Below are positions 53,188-61,725 of a DNA stretch of 64,000 nt, piece by piece. This stretch comes from Kuafuiihalomonas sp039024635. GTDB taxonomy: Bacteria > Myxococcota > Kuafuiibacteriia > Kuafuiibacteriales > Kuafuiibacteriaceae. The stretch covers positions 112,062 through 176,061 of the forward strand of contig JBCCQA010000008.1 of the NCBI GenBank assembly GCA_039024635.1, in the 5' to 3' direction. Position 1 is the stretch's first letter. Each line of letters starts with the position of its first letter. The notes beneath the pieces were generated by a model, which had not been told where the DNA came from, did not search any database, and worked only from the letters and a program-made list of their open reading frames with translations. A program made the position numbers and the translations under genes.

Positions 53188-54951
53188 TCAGCGTTGAACG
53201 ATGAAGTCGGGGCTGGTGACGGTCATCCAAAGGGCGAATCGGACTTGGTCGACCGGCTCCAGATCGTCGCCGGAAGCGTTCAAGAATGCCCGGAGTGCAC
53301 TCCGCATCGAGTCGGACATCTGACCGTAGGTGAGGCGGAGATCGATCGTGCGGATCAAGTCCTCCGCTGAGAGGTCCTGGAGTGCCTCGAGGCGGGGCAG
53401 GAAGGCTCGGGCGGCGACCGAGCGATCGAAGTCTGGCTCCTCGTCGTCTTCCTCTTCCTCTTCCGAACCGCCTTCTTCTCGCCCTTCTCGGAAAACGACC
53501 TCGAACATGGTGTTGGCATAGCCCGGCACGCTCGAAGCATTGACGAGCTGGAGCTCCGGCGCCGTGAGTCCGGCCGCACCACTCGTCGTTCCGGGGGCGA
53601 CGTAGCCAGGACGATAAAAGTTGAAGACCGACTTGGCACGATAGGGATGTTGATTCAGAACGCCGACCGGCGACGAATCGAGAAGCAAGTCGAAGCCGAT
53701 CGGCTCCACCTCACCGACCTCGAAGGCACGAAAGAAGGCGCTCAGCCTGAGAACGGGCTCGCGCAGCTTTCCGAAGGAAGGTTCGGCAGAGGAGGGTACC
53801 CGTCGGGCTTCGACGTCAAAGAGCACCGCGGCCAGGGTCGCCGTTAGGTCCCCCCGGCGCCCCGTGCCGACCGGGCTGCCGTTCGGAAGCACGAATCGTC
53901 CGTCATCGAAAGCGCGAGCAACACGCTCCACATAGGCCGGCATCGGTGCGCTGGTCACGAAACGCTGGATCAGCTGCCGTCCGATGAACGGTCCGACATT
54001 CGGATGCGCGGCGATGGCATCGATCGCAATCCGGATACTGTCTCGGGCCAATGTGTCGGCGGGAATGACCGTTCCGAGGAAGCGCTTCTCCTCCAAGGAG
54101 TGGGCCTCGGCCTCGACCACCAAGGGCCGGGTCCAGATAGCTCCGACGCTTGCGTCGTCCTCCTCCCCAGCGAAATCGAGGTCTAGCCCGGTGAAGACCT
54201 TGGCCAGGCCCGTGACGTCTTCGTTCCGATAGGTCTCGCTGCGCCCCGCCCGGACGACAGGTCGTCCCCCTGCATCCAGCTCCACGACGCCGATCGAAAA
54301 GAGCTGCAAGATCTCGCGTGCGTAGTTCTCGTCCGGCTGACGCCCCGTCGAGGGGTCCGCCTTCTGGTTCCCGAGATAGGTCAAGTAGTAGGCCATCGCT
54401 GGCGCGTACGTGACCGACTCCAGCAAATCTCGATAGTTGCCCAAGGCGCCTTGAATCAGAAGGTCTTCGAAATGGGCGACAGCCTCGGGCACATCGGTCA
54501 GCAGCTCGCCCCCGCCGTTCGAAACAACGAAGATCTGGGACAGAGCCCAGGCCATTCGCTGCCTCAACTGGTCCTCACCCCGGAGCACCCCTTTCCAGAA
54601 GGCGTCCGTCGTCGAATCGATGAAGAACTCGAGTTCCTCGTCCTCCTCCTCCGCTCGAAGCGCCGCCGCTCGGGCGGCCCGAACCCTCGGCAACAGAAGG
54701 GTCGCCGGAGCTTCAAGCTCTCGAAGAAACCAGCTCGAGGCACTCCGTCCCGTCAGACCCTCCGCATCCTCGGGCCGGGCCCCGAAGGTCGCCTGGCTCA
54801 GAAAACGGACGGTCTGAGCCTCCGAACCGAAGGCGTCGTCCACTCCATCCAACTCCGGCAGCTCAGGAGCCGGCACAGACCCCGTACCTCGGGCGCTACA
54901 GCCATCCAGCCCGAGCGCCAAAACCCAGACAACCAGGCTGGCTCTCCTCAC
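53188..54951 (-). CDS. DUF1800 lipoprotein
   Basis: The 587-residue protein has a GTG start with GGAG before it and a signal peptide ending in a lipobox-like LDGC. It carries the DUF1800 core (FLSQATFGARPEDAEGL, RMAWALSQIFVVSN, YARELMEL-like NYAREILQLFSIGVVELD, and YRPGYVAPG). An acidic insert (EEGGSEEEEEDDEEPDFD, about 470-490) is a local low-complexity loop. DUF1800 and DUF1501 occur together in many Gram-negative genomes. Function is unknown; both are probably envelope proteins. Confidence 0.93.
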   Translation of the reverse strand: MRRASLVVWVLALGLDGCSARGTGSVPAPELPELDGVDDAFGSEAQTVRFLSQATFGARPEDAEGLTGRSASSWFLRELEAPATLLLPRVRAARAAALRAEEEDEELEFFIDSTTDAFWKGVLRGEDQLRQRMAWALSQIFVVSNGGGELLTDVPEAVAHFEDLLIQGALGNYRDLLESVTYAPAMAYYLTYLGNQKADPSTGRQPDENYAREILQLFSIGVVELDAGGRPVVRAGRSETYRNEDVTGLAKVFTGLDLDFAGEEDDASVGAIWTRPLVVEAEAHSLEEKRFLGTVIPADTLARDSIRIAIDAIAAHPNVGPFIGRQLIQRFVTSAPMPAYVERVARAFDDGRFVLPNGSPVGTGRRGDLTATLAAVLFDVEARRVPSSAEPSFGKLREPVLRLSAFFRAFEVGEVEPIGFDLLLDSSPVGVLNQHPYRAKSVFNFYRPGYVAPGTTSGAAGLTAPELQLVNASSVPGYANTMFEVVFREGREEGGSEEEEEDDEEPDFDRSVAARAFLPRLEALQDLSAEDLIRTIDLRLTYGQMSDSMRSALRAFLNASGDDLEPVDQVRFALWMTVTSPDFIVQR

Positions 54952-55061
54952 AGCTTTCTCCGTCTGCTAGTCACGGTCAGGGGAGCATGCCAACCCCCTC
55001 AGCTGTAAACACAAGCACCTGAGCCAACGCCAAAAGCTCATCCCTCACGTGAGCTATTCCG

Positions 55062-55313
55062 TCAGGAGTCGCTGGATGCCGCCGTAGAGGACGTTCCGCA
55101 CTGCGCCTTGAATCGGGCCCAGCAGGCTTCTGCGTTCTTCCTGTTCGTTTCGGAAACCTCTCCACCGAAGAAGTCCGCCGCCGACTGGTTCTGTTGGCAC
55201 TGCGTCCGAAGCTTGTCGCAGCTCGTCCTACCGAAGATGTCGCCGTCGCCCGTACTGGCGCAGGCCGCCGCCGCCGAACCCAGAACCAAGGAGAAGAGGG
55301 TGATTCTCAGCAT
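55062..55313 (-). CDS. Small Cys-containing lipoprotein
   Basis: The 83-residue product has a signal peptide with a lipobox (SAAAAC) and a mature part of about 66 residues with four Cys (CDKLRTQC, ACWARFKAQC), which may pair. It ends in a Ser/Ala-rich tail. No family is recognised. It stands alone, downstream of a gap beginning near 55314, and reads toward the DUF1800 gene with 110 bp between them. Confidence 0.65.
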   Translation of the reverse strand: MLRITLFSLVLGSAAAACASTGDGDIFGRTSCDKLRTQCQQNQSAADFFGGEVSETNRKNAEACWARFKAQCGTSSTAASSDS

Positions 55314-56125
55314 GGAGAGCGCCTAGCCCGAACCACTTGCCAACGCCATCATCAGGCCAGCTGTGTTGGCCACCAAACCGCTCTCGATTTGCTCAGCACC
55401 CCGCACACCAGACACAGATACCTATCCGAGATCCCGTGATTTAACATAATGTTGATTATCAGACAACTCACAAGATCCCACCCCGAGGGCCCGCAGCGCA
55501 GACCGGTGGACGCTGAGCGCCTCTCGGATGGGTTGACTGCGCGTCTTCGAACACGAACTCACGACATCATCGAGCGCGCCCTCGATGTCGCCCCCATCAA
55601 GGGCCGCCGGGCTCCCTGTATGGGGGCGGACTTCGCCGCGCCGAGCTCGCGCGTCTCGCCCTCGCCTAGTCGCCGGCGGCCGCAAGGACCAGGAACCGAA
55701 CCCCAGAACGATTCGTTGCAAGGTGCCAGCGGCTCTCCATCCGGAGAGCCTTCGTGAGCGCCTCGAAGTCCTCGAAGCGCTCGGCGTCCAGGAAAGAAGT
55801 CCGGCGCGTTCCTGAACCGCATCGCGGACTACGAGGACGGCCAGCACCCCGTCTACGTCTACCTGAGTGGCCTGAGCCCGAGCTCGGCCCGCGTGACCGG
55901 CGTCGCGCTCGAGTGCTAGACGTTAACAGTTCACCAGGCTGGTGATGTAACCCCCGTTTCGACCGGACACCTCGGAAGAGGTATTTGGAATGGCTGCACA
56001 TGATTCTCAGCTGCCCTCGGTCGCCCCCCTGACCGACGGCGCCCTTCAAGTACGTGAGGCTACCTTTGGGCCAACGCGTCGCAGTCCCGCTGCGTTGCCT
56101 GGCATGGCGGCTGCAAGCTCCAGAG
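55314..56125. other. 812-bp gap at the edge of an IS scar
   Basis: This stretch between the small lipoprotein and the IS element has no convincing intact gene. Several 60-190-codon frames are present on both strands, but their translations are Arg/Ser-rich and without motifs. The only recognisable coding trace is the recombinase-like remnant at 55809-55919. The region looks like decayed DNA next to a mobile element. Confidence 0.5.
55809..55919 (+). pseudogene. Remnant of a tyrosine recombinase N-terminal (core-binding) domain
   Basis: The frame reads FLNRIADYEDGQHPVYVYL then SGLSPSSARVTGVALEC and stops at 55917-55919. This resembles the start of the SAM-like core-binding domain of tyrosine recombinases (a VYLxxLxPxSRR-type stretch). 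The usual next helices and the whole catalytic domain are missing. The upstream part of the frame is not convincing. I treat it as a decayed integrase fragment; the match is from memory of the family and short. Confidence 0.45.
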
Positions 56126-56139
56126 TGTAGTGCTCCCCT
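56126..56139 (+). repeat. Left terminal inverted repeat of the IS3-family element
   Basis: The sequence TGTAGTGCTCCCCT is matched, on the other strand, by TGTTGCTCCCCT ending at 56765. The match shares TGT and the 9-base core TGCTCCCCT with a 2-base insertion between. The end nearest the transposase stop is the IS right end. Confidence 0.7.
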
Positions 56140-56143
56140 GATT

Positions 56144-56710
56144 TCAAGCCACCGCGTTGAGTTTTTCTGAGCGATGCTCCGTTGGGCTTCGGTAGCCCAA
56201 AGCCTGGTGAGGTCGCTCCTTGTTGTACCAGCGGATCCACTTCTCAACGGCCCGCTGCGCCTCCTTGAAACTCCGAAGATTCGTCAGCCAAACACACTCT
56301 CCTTGAGGCTTCGAAAGAAACGCTCGATGACGCCGTTCTGATCCGGCGTGTACGGCGTGACATACTCCTGCCTCAGCCCGTAGTCCCGGCACGCCTTCCG
56401 GAATCGTCGGCTCTGAAAGATGCACCATTGTCGCTCCTCAGGAGCGGCCGCTGACCGCCCTGGCGCACGTGACCAAAGCGACGGAGGCACGCATCCTCGA
56501 GCGCCCTTTCGGCCTCCTGAGAGCGTCCACGAAGCGCCAGCTCATAGCCCACTTGTCTTTCCAGTCCTCTATCTCGGCGACGCGGAGTGCATACTTCCTC
56601 GCCGCCTCTTGGACTGAGATCTCACCCTTGAGGACCGAGAGGACGAGAGCGACCCTGCGCCCAGAAGTCCACCGCTCCACCTGGTCCGGAACGTCTGCCA
56701 CAACAACCAT
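56144..56710 (-). pseudogene. Broken IS3-family transposase (orfA start plus orfB C-terminus)
   Basis: The orfA portion starts at 56710 with a helix-turn-helix region (RWTSGRRVALVLSVLKGEI, then SVQEAARKYALRVAEIEDWK) and soon becomes nonsense. The second portion gives the orfB DDE end: LLRSDNG, IFQSRRFRKACRDYGL, YVTPYTPDQNGVIERFFRS, and WIRWYNKERPHQALGYRSP. Two frameshifts (near 56428 and 56295) interrupt it, and the first catalytic Asp region is deleted, while the second Asp and the Glu motif remain. The element cannot encode an active transposase. Confidence 0.85.
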
Positions 56711-56753
56711 CGCTTACCATGCCTTCCTTGTCTTAAGGGTGGCCCGAGATCGG

Positions 56754-56765
56754 AGGGGAGCAACA
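56754..56765 (-). repeat. Right terminal inverted repeat of the IS3-family element
   Basis: Read from 56765 on the minus strand it is TGTTGCTCCCCT, the partner of the repeat at 56126. It lies 55 bp upstream of the orfA start, the normal spacing for an IS3-family promoter end. Confidence 0.7.
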
Positions 56766-56942
56766 TAGACGCTCGGCTTTCAGACTCCGGCAGAAGCGTT
56801 TAGCGAGCTTGTTGCCTTGACCCGTTGAGCTCACCCAGGCTTTTTTTAGGAACTCGAGCTCCTTCTCCTGCTGCCGAGACTGCCGTCGAAGACGACGAAG
56901 CTTTTCCTTCTCGTCAGTCGTTAGCGGACCCTCGGGCGGCAC
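56766..56942 (-). pseudogene. Second IS3 OrfA remnant (leucine-zipper part)
   Basis: The minus-strand frame reads LTTDEKEKLRRLRRQSRQQE then KELEFLKKA, the coiled-coil C-terminus of an IS3/IS911-type OrfA, followed by nonsense that runs into the right terminal repeat of the other element. Its own HTH start and its orfB are absent. The adjacency suggests that the IS element at 56126 was inserted into, or recombined with, an older IS3 copy. Confidence 0.7.
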
Positions 56943-57234
56943 CGCGCTCGAGCAGATCGTCCTGAACGAGATGCCCCACCGCTTCCGCTACGTCGTTTGG
57001 AACTACCACGCCAAGGCAGCCCGCTACATTCGATACGGCGTGGGAGAGTTCAGCTTCGAAGAGGACGGAAACCAAACCCACGTACGCTGGACCTACGGCT
57101 TCCAACCCAGAGGCTGGCCAGCATCATGGCTCCTTCCGGGCTTGGTCCGCGGCGACTACCAAGACTTCATGAAGTCCTGCCTGCAGGCCATCATCGAAGC
57201 CTCGGAGGAGGACTACGAAACAGCCGTCGACTAG
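56938..57234 (+). pseudogene. 5'-truncated SRPBCC (polyketide cyclase-like) gene
   Basis: The open frame continues upstream of the ATG at 56971 without a stop to about 56938 (GTALEQIVLNEM), where the IS3 OrfA remnant begins. The 3' part (FRYVVWNYHAKAARYIRYGV, FEEDGNQTHVRWTYGFQPRG) matches the C-terminal half of SRPBCC proteins, which bind small hydrophobic ligands. The N-terminal half is missing, so the gene was probably cut by the IS insertion. An internal ATG at 56971 could still give an 87-residue fragment. Confidence 0.7.
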
Positions 57235-57676
57235 AATTCTCCGGTCTTCGCGTCGTCGACCCTACAACCGGCAGCCAGGCTGTTTCGACGATGCGGTGTC
57301 GCTGCGAACGTGGAGCATGGAGTAGAACGAGGAAAGCTGACGCCCGAAGGGCACCGATTTCTCACCGTCTACGCAGCCGGCTCTGGATGCCATCGTAGCT
57401 CTACTAAATGGATGAGCCCGTCCGGCCCTAGGCTGGAAGAATGCCTGGCCAGGCCCTGCATGCAGGGTTGCGTCAACTCCTCGAGGCGAAGAACCATCAT
57501 CGAATACCGAACACTGAATTGAAGGGGCTCCTTTGAGGCCGAGCCCGACACCGTTTGCAGCCGCAAGTCTGGAGACCCCGACGTTGGAAGAAGCTGCTGT
57601 CTTCGCGGTCAGGATTGCATATTATGCGCTCGGCGTACGTTGACAGAAGCCACTGGCTTCCACCTGTATCGCCAGC
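57235..57676. other. 442-bp gap with no convincing gene
   Basis: The stretch lies between the truncated SRPBCC gene and the secreted hydrolase. Its sequence is less GC-rich than the flanks by eye, and short frames on both strands give no family motif. It should contain the promoter of the hydrolase gene. No terminator or repeat was seen. Confidence 0.4.
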
Positions 57677-60544
57677 ATGCAGATCATCGTTAAAACTCCT
57701 ACCGCAACCCTTCCTGCAGATGAATTGCATCCCAGAACGACACCTCGGAATCGGCGAACCCTGGCGTGTGTCATCTTTTTGTCTGCGCTCATGACATCGG
57801 TTCCTGTGGCCCACGCGCAGGACGGAGAAGAAGTCGATGACTTCGAGCCGCAGAATCCCGGATTCGTTTCCCCACCCATCATCCTCGAGCCCATCTTTGC
57901 ATGCACTGAAGTCATCGCGGTCACCGGAGTAATTCCTGGGGCGACCGTCGAAGTGTTCGTCAATCAACCCAGCACCGGGGTCCCCGATGGGGTCGCGGTC
58001 GTCCAAGAGGACCCCACCCCGATCAGCGTCCCGGCGCTGGCCGTAGGGGACCAGGTCATCGCTATTCAGACCTACAGCGGCATGACCAGCGCGGACTCGG
58101 CAACGGCCAGAGTCGCCGACGCAAGCGCGGCCTACCCAGACGGATTCCCAGAACCTCGAGTCAACCCTCCTCCGCTGTACGAATGCGGAAAGAGAACAGG
58201 CAGCTACGAGCACCTTCCAGGCTCTTCGGCGGAGCTCTTCTCACAGCCTTCAGCAGGAGCTGGCACGTACACCTCGATCGGAGGAGGCCGAGCGGCGACG
58301 TCGGATACGGCCTATTTCACGATCAGTCCCGCTTTCACGTTGGACGAGGCGATCACGACACAGTACAGCCTTTGTAGCACGACCAGCCCAATGTCTGGGG
58401 AGGAGATCGTGCAGCCAGAACCGAGCTTCATTCCGGAGCCCACGATCGACGAAGAGGTTTACGACGGAATGGACGTCGTCTGGGTCAACGGCGCCTACAA
58501 CGGTTCCCGCATTGAAGTATATCTCAACGGCACGAACCCCAGCGACGTGATCGGTGCCAGGTACACGGGAGCTTCTCGAGCGAACGTTTGGTTCAGTACC
58601 GCCGTCAATTCGGGCGACCAGCTCTTCGTTACTCAAGAGCTATGCAACAAGAGCACGCCGACGACGTCCATCCCCGTGAAACCATGCTCCGACCTTCCCG
58701 CACCCGTCATTCGCACACCCGAGATCGGCGATGACTTCGTGATCGTCCTGAAGGCGGTCGCTCGCGCGCGCATCGAAGTGTTCGACGCGAGTGGAGTTGC
58801 CCTGGGGAACGGCTCGGGTTCCAGGATCCGGCTCAATCGGGCGATTCGCCCCGGAGACCGGCTCTTCGTCCGCCAGATCGCCGGAATCTGCACAGGTTCG
58901 ACGTTCTGGGCCACGGAGGCCCGATGCAAGAAGGTCGACGAACTGGGTGATCCTTCCTCTGATGGGCCCTTCGGCATCGGAGAACTCGACTACTCGGTCG
59001 GGAACGCGACGGTCGGAACCACTACGACGCGGGTGGATGCCCACGTGAGGTTTCCTGTCGACCCCACGGGCGCGGACAACGTCCTCTCCCCATGGGGTGG
59101 AGAGTTCCCCATTGTGTTCCTGTTGCATGGAAACCACGGGATCTGGCGTAACCCATCTCGACCCGAAGGAGACCGATACAGGGACCTGTGTCCCACCGAC
59201 TCATCTTGGGGACCTCCGGACCCGAGTGTGCTGCCGCCGCAGGTGATGGTGATGCCTGGCGAGACTTGGCCCATCCAGGTCGAGAACCATCGAGGCTATG
59301 ACTACCTGATGGATGCTCTGGCGAGACGCGGATACATCGCTGTGTCCATCGATGGGAACGACGTGAACTGTCGGTCGGGCCATATCGTCGAGCGGGCCGC
59401 CCTCATCCACGAGCACATCGAGCTCTGGATGGATGTTCACGCGAACGGCGGGAGCTTCACCGGCGGAGACATGTTCGAGGGTCGGGTCGACCTGCAGGAC
59501 GTCGGATTGTTCGGCCACTCTCGCGGAGGCGAGGCTGCCGTGGGCGCAGCTGTTACGAGCCCCTTCGATCCTCTCACGGAAGCCAAGATCACTTCGGTTG
59601 TGTCCCTCGCACCCGTCGACTTCGAGGGCTACGTCCTGGAGCAAACCCCCCTGCTCATGCTGCTCCCTGCAGCCGACGGAGATGTGTCGAGAAACTCGGG
59701 CGCCAGGATCTACGATCGTTCCAACTCGGGCGGACATCCCCGCTGGTTCCGATCGCAGCAGTACATCTATGGCGCTAATCACAACTTCTTCAACTCGGAG
59801 TGGGGCTTCGATGACAACTCGAGCGGCGCGGGCGGAGCCCCATTGAGCCGTACTCAGCAAGAGGCCATCCTGCGCATGATGACCCGTGGTTTCTTCGACG
59901 ATACTCTGTATCGGGAGGCCGGAGGACACGGGTTCCTGTCTGGTGATGCCGTGCTTGCGGGGCTCCCGTCGGAGATCTATCCTTCCTACGCGCGTTCAGG
60001 GTCTTTGGACGTCGACCTGCACTCGAACGGAGCGCCTTTCGTGAACACGCTTGGACGGCCCGTCGTCGAGTCTGGGTTCGATGTGTTCTCTGAAGAGTCT
60101 TTCAGTGTAGGCTACAACAGTACCTTCTATCACGACACGGATGGACTTCGCGCGAGTTGGACATCACCAAATCGAAACTACTCGTCTGAAGTCATGGCCG
60201 ACGTGTCGGCCTTCGAGTACCTTTCGTTCCGCGTCACGCAAGCCGTGGACACGCTGAATAGCACCCATGGCAGCATTGCGACCACCATTGGGGTCGGTCT
60301 CGAGGGCGGCGGTGGTGTGAGTAGAGTGAACTCAGCGGATATCGGAGTCATTCCGTATCCGTACGACCATGGCACGAGAGACAAGTCGATGATGCGAACC
60401 CTTCGCGTGCCTACCGCGTGCCTGAGCCAGCTTGTCAACGGCGGGGAAGTCGTCGACGTTCAGAACGTGGAAGATGTCATCTTCGATACGGACTCGCGGT
60501 CGTCTGGCGTTCTCGGGTTCGATCAGCTGTCCTTCACGGAATGA
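57677..60544 (+). CDS. Large secreted alpha/beta hydrolase with Ig-like N-terminal repeats
   Basis: The 955-residue protein has a signal peptide (LACVIFLSALMTSVPVAHA) set behind a long basic leader. Residues about 50-430 contain three Ig-like repeats (EVIAVTGVIPGATVEVFV, MDVVWVNGAYNGSRIEVYL, DDFVIVLKAVARARIEVF). An alpha/beta hydrolase domain follows: oxyanion HGNHG, nucleophile Ser615 in GHSRGGE, and catalytic His702 in GANHNFF. A C-terminal beta domain, possibly carbohydrate-binding, ends at 60544. Enzymes of this kind include secreted esterases and polyester hydrolases. The stop overlaps an ATG at 60541 (ATGA). Confidence 0.9.
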   Translation: MQIIVKTPTATLPADELHPRTTPRNRRTLACVIFLSALMTSVPVAHAQDGEEVDDFEPQNPGFVSPPIILEPIFACTEVIAVTGVIPGATVEVFVNQPSTGVPDGVAVVQEDPTPISVPALAVGDQVIAIQTYSGMTSADSATARVADASAAYPDGFPEPRVNPPPLYECGKRTGSYEHLPGSSAELFSQPSAGAGTYTSIGGGRAATSDTAYFTISPAFTLDEAITTQYSLCSTTSPMSGEEIVQPEPSFIPEPTIDEEVYDGMDVVWVNGAYNGSRIEVYLNGTNPSDVIGARYTGASRANVWFSTAVNSGDQLFVTQELCNKSTPTTSIPVKPCSDLPAPVIRTPEIGDDFVIVLKAVARARIEVFDASGVALGNGSGSRIRLNRAIRPGDRLFVRQIAGICTGSTFWATEARCKKVDELGDPSSDGPFGIGELDYSVGNATVGTTTTRVDAHVRFPVDPTGADNVLSPWGGEFPIVFLLHGNHGIWRNPSRPEGDRYRDLCPTDSSWGPPDPSVLPPQVMVMPGETWPIQVENHRGYDYLMDALARRGYIAVSIDGNDVNCRSGHIVERAALIHEHIELWMDVHANGGSFTGGDMFEGRVDLQDVGLFGHSRGGEAAVGAAVTSPFDPLTEAKITSVVSLAPVDFEGYVLEQTPLLMLLPAADGDVSRNSGARIYDRSNSGGHPRWFRSQQYIYGANHNFFNSEWGFDDNSSGAGGAPLSRTQQEAILRMMTRGFFDDTLYREAGGHGFLSGDAVLAGLPSEIYPSYARSGSLDVDLHSNGAPFVNTLGRPVVESGFDVFSEESFSVGYNSTFYHDTDGLRASWTSPNRNYSSEVMADVSAFEYLSFRVTQAVDTLNSTHGSIATTIGVGLEGGGGVSRVNSADIGVIPYPYDHGTRDKSMMRTLRVPTACLSQLVNGGEVVDVQNVEDVIFDTDSRSSGVLGFDQLSFTE

Positions 60545-60558
60545 ACGGAGAATCGAGA

Positions 60559-61044
60559 ATGAATTTTCGCAAGAACCTACGACACCCCATCGCACCGTTG
60601 GTCCTGCTGGGCCTGGCAGCTGCTTGTGCGACCGAGTCCGGCGAGGGTCTGCAGCAATCCGACCCGGTCGAGGATCCGACGGTTAGTGAGCCCGAGATCG
60701 GTAAGACCCGCGTTCCGCTCGACTTCGAGCTCGACGGGCAAACGATCACCGAGTTGAGTATTACCGAGATACGAGGCAGCACAGTTCAATTTCGTGTCCG
60801 CAGCACGTCGCCATTCCTCGCGGGTTCGCTCGACCCGCTGGTTCGAATCGGCGAAACGATTCTCAGCGACTACACCTACGAGGAGCTCAATACGGTCCTC
60901 GTATACACGACCGACTTGTCTACACTTCCCGATCGCGGGCGAGTCCTGTTTGGTTGGGGTGGCGGAGGTGAGATCTCAGAAGGTGTGACCACCGACTGCG
61001 TCTTCTTGAAAGAGACACGAAGCTTCGGTGCCGTCGACCGATGA
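60559..61044 (+). CDS. Lipoprotein in the hydrolase cluster
   Basis: The ATG at 60559 gives a signal peptide with a lipobox-like LAAAC, and GGAG lies 8 nt before it. An upstream in-frame ATG at 60541 overlaps the hydrolase stop (ATGA). The 161-residue mature protein is beta-rich (LDFELDGQTITELSITEIRG) and contains one Cys near its end. No family is recognised. It is followed by a coupled lipoprotein gene (ATGA, 61041-61044), so this pair plus the hydrolase look like one operon. Confidence 0.75.
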   Translation: MNFRKNLRHPIAPLVLLGLAAACATESGEGLQQSDPVEDPTVSEPEIGKTRVPLDFELDGQTITELSITEIRGSTVQFRVRSTSPFLAGSLDPLVRIGETILSDYTYEELNTVLVYTTDLSTLPDRGRVLFGWGGGGEISEGVTTDCVFLKETRSFGAVDR

Positions 61045-61616
61045 AGTCAGCACTCCATGCCGTCTTGCTTCTGGCTGGGTTGGGCGCAGCGTGTGCGGAC
61101 GACGACCCGACCTCCGACGGAAGCTCCGTAGTGGATTCCGGTTTCGGCTCCCCCGACGTCGGGACAGCAGACTCCGGTTCCCGAGAGTTGCGAACCTTCT
61201 CGGACTTCGATGTTCAGGCATGCAGATCCCAGTCGGACGGTAGCGTCAGCTTGTACGCCGAGCATGATTCGGAGCCTGCGGGTTGTGCGATCTTGACGCT
61301 GGAGCAATCCGCTGAGGACAGCCCATTCGGAGTGGAGGCTGATGACGGCTGGAGGGTCCGAGCGGCTTCGGTCGTAGGCGGCGCGTGTCCCATGAACATC
61401 CCTGGGGACCCGAGCGGTCGGGCTCAGGTCGTATCGGCACGTGGCCTGATCGACCTGGAGTTCACGATGGATGGGTTCCCGATGGGACTGGAGGACGCCA
61501 GCGTAGTCCTCGAGGTCGAGATGGCAGCCCAGAATCCGTTCGGAGATGCCGAGCTAACCGTGACTGCGGGGGGGCTCGTCGTACGTGTCTGTCCCGAGTC
61601 TCCCGACGGAGGCTGA
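61041..61616 (+). CDS. Second lipoprotein in the hydrolase cluster
   Basis: The 191-residue protein has a signal peptide with a lipobox (AGLGAAC) and an acidic, Ser-rich stalk (DDDPTSDGSS). A beta-rich domain with four Cys (ACRSQSDGS, GCAIL, GACPMN, VRVCPE) follows, some of which may pair. No family is recognised. Overlap with the previous gene (ATGA) shows translational coupling. It is 109 bp upstream of the next gene. Confidence 0.75.
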   Translation: MKSALHAVLLLAGLGAACADDDPTSDGSSVVDSGFGSPDVGTADSGSRELRTFSDFDVQACRSQSDGSVSLYAEHDSEPAGCAILTLEQSAEDSPFGVEADDGWRVRAASVVGGACPMNIPGDPSGRAQVVSARGLIDLEFTMDGFPMGLEDASVVLEVEMAAQNPFGDAELTVTAGGLVVRVCPESPDGG

Positions 61617-61725
61617 GCTCGGCATCGACCAACCCCGGCTCTGTTCATCTCGACCCGCCTGTGGGAGTGAGACTCCCGAGGCGTACCGTGGTCCCTGAAC
61701 GTCTTCTCCCGTGCCTGGTGTTGGG

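Larger units (their letters stand above)
56126..56765 (-). mobile_element. Internally deleted IS3-family insertion sequence
   Basis: Imperfect terminal inverted repeats bound this 640-bp unit: TGTAGTGCTCCCCT at 56126 and TGTTGCTCCCCT read inward from 56765, followed by GATTTC/GATCTC-type matches. Inside, on the minus strand, an orfA start lies 55 bp from the right end, and the C-terminal part of an IS3 orfB transposase ends 18 bp from the left end. An intact IS3 element is about 1.2-1.5 kb, so about half has been lost. No target duplication is obvious. Confidence 0.75.
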
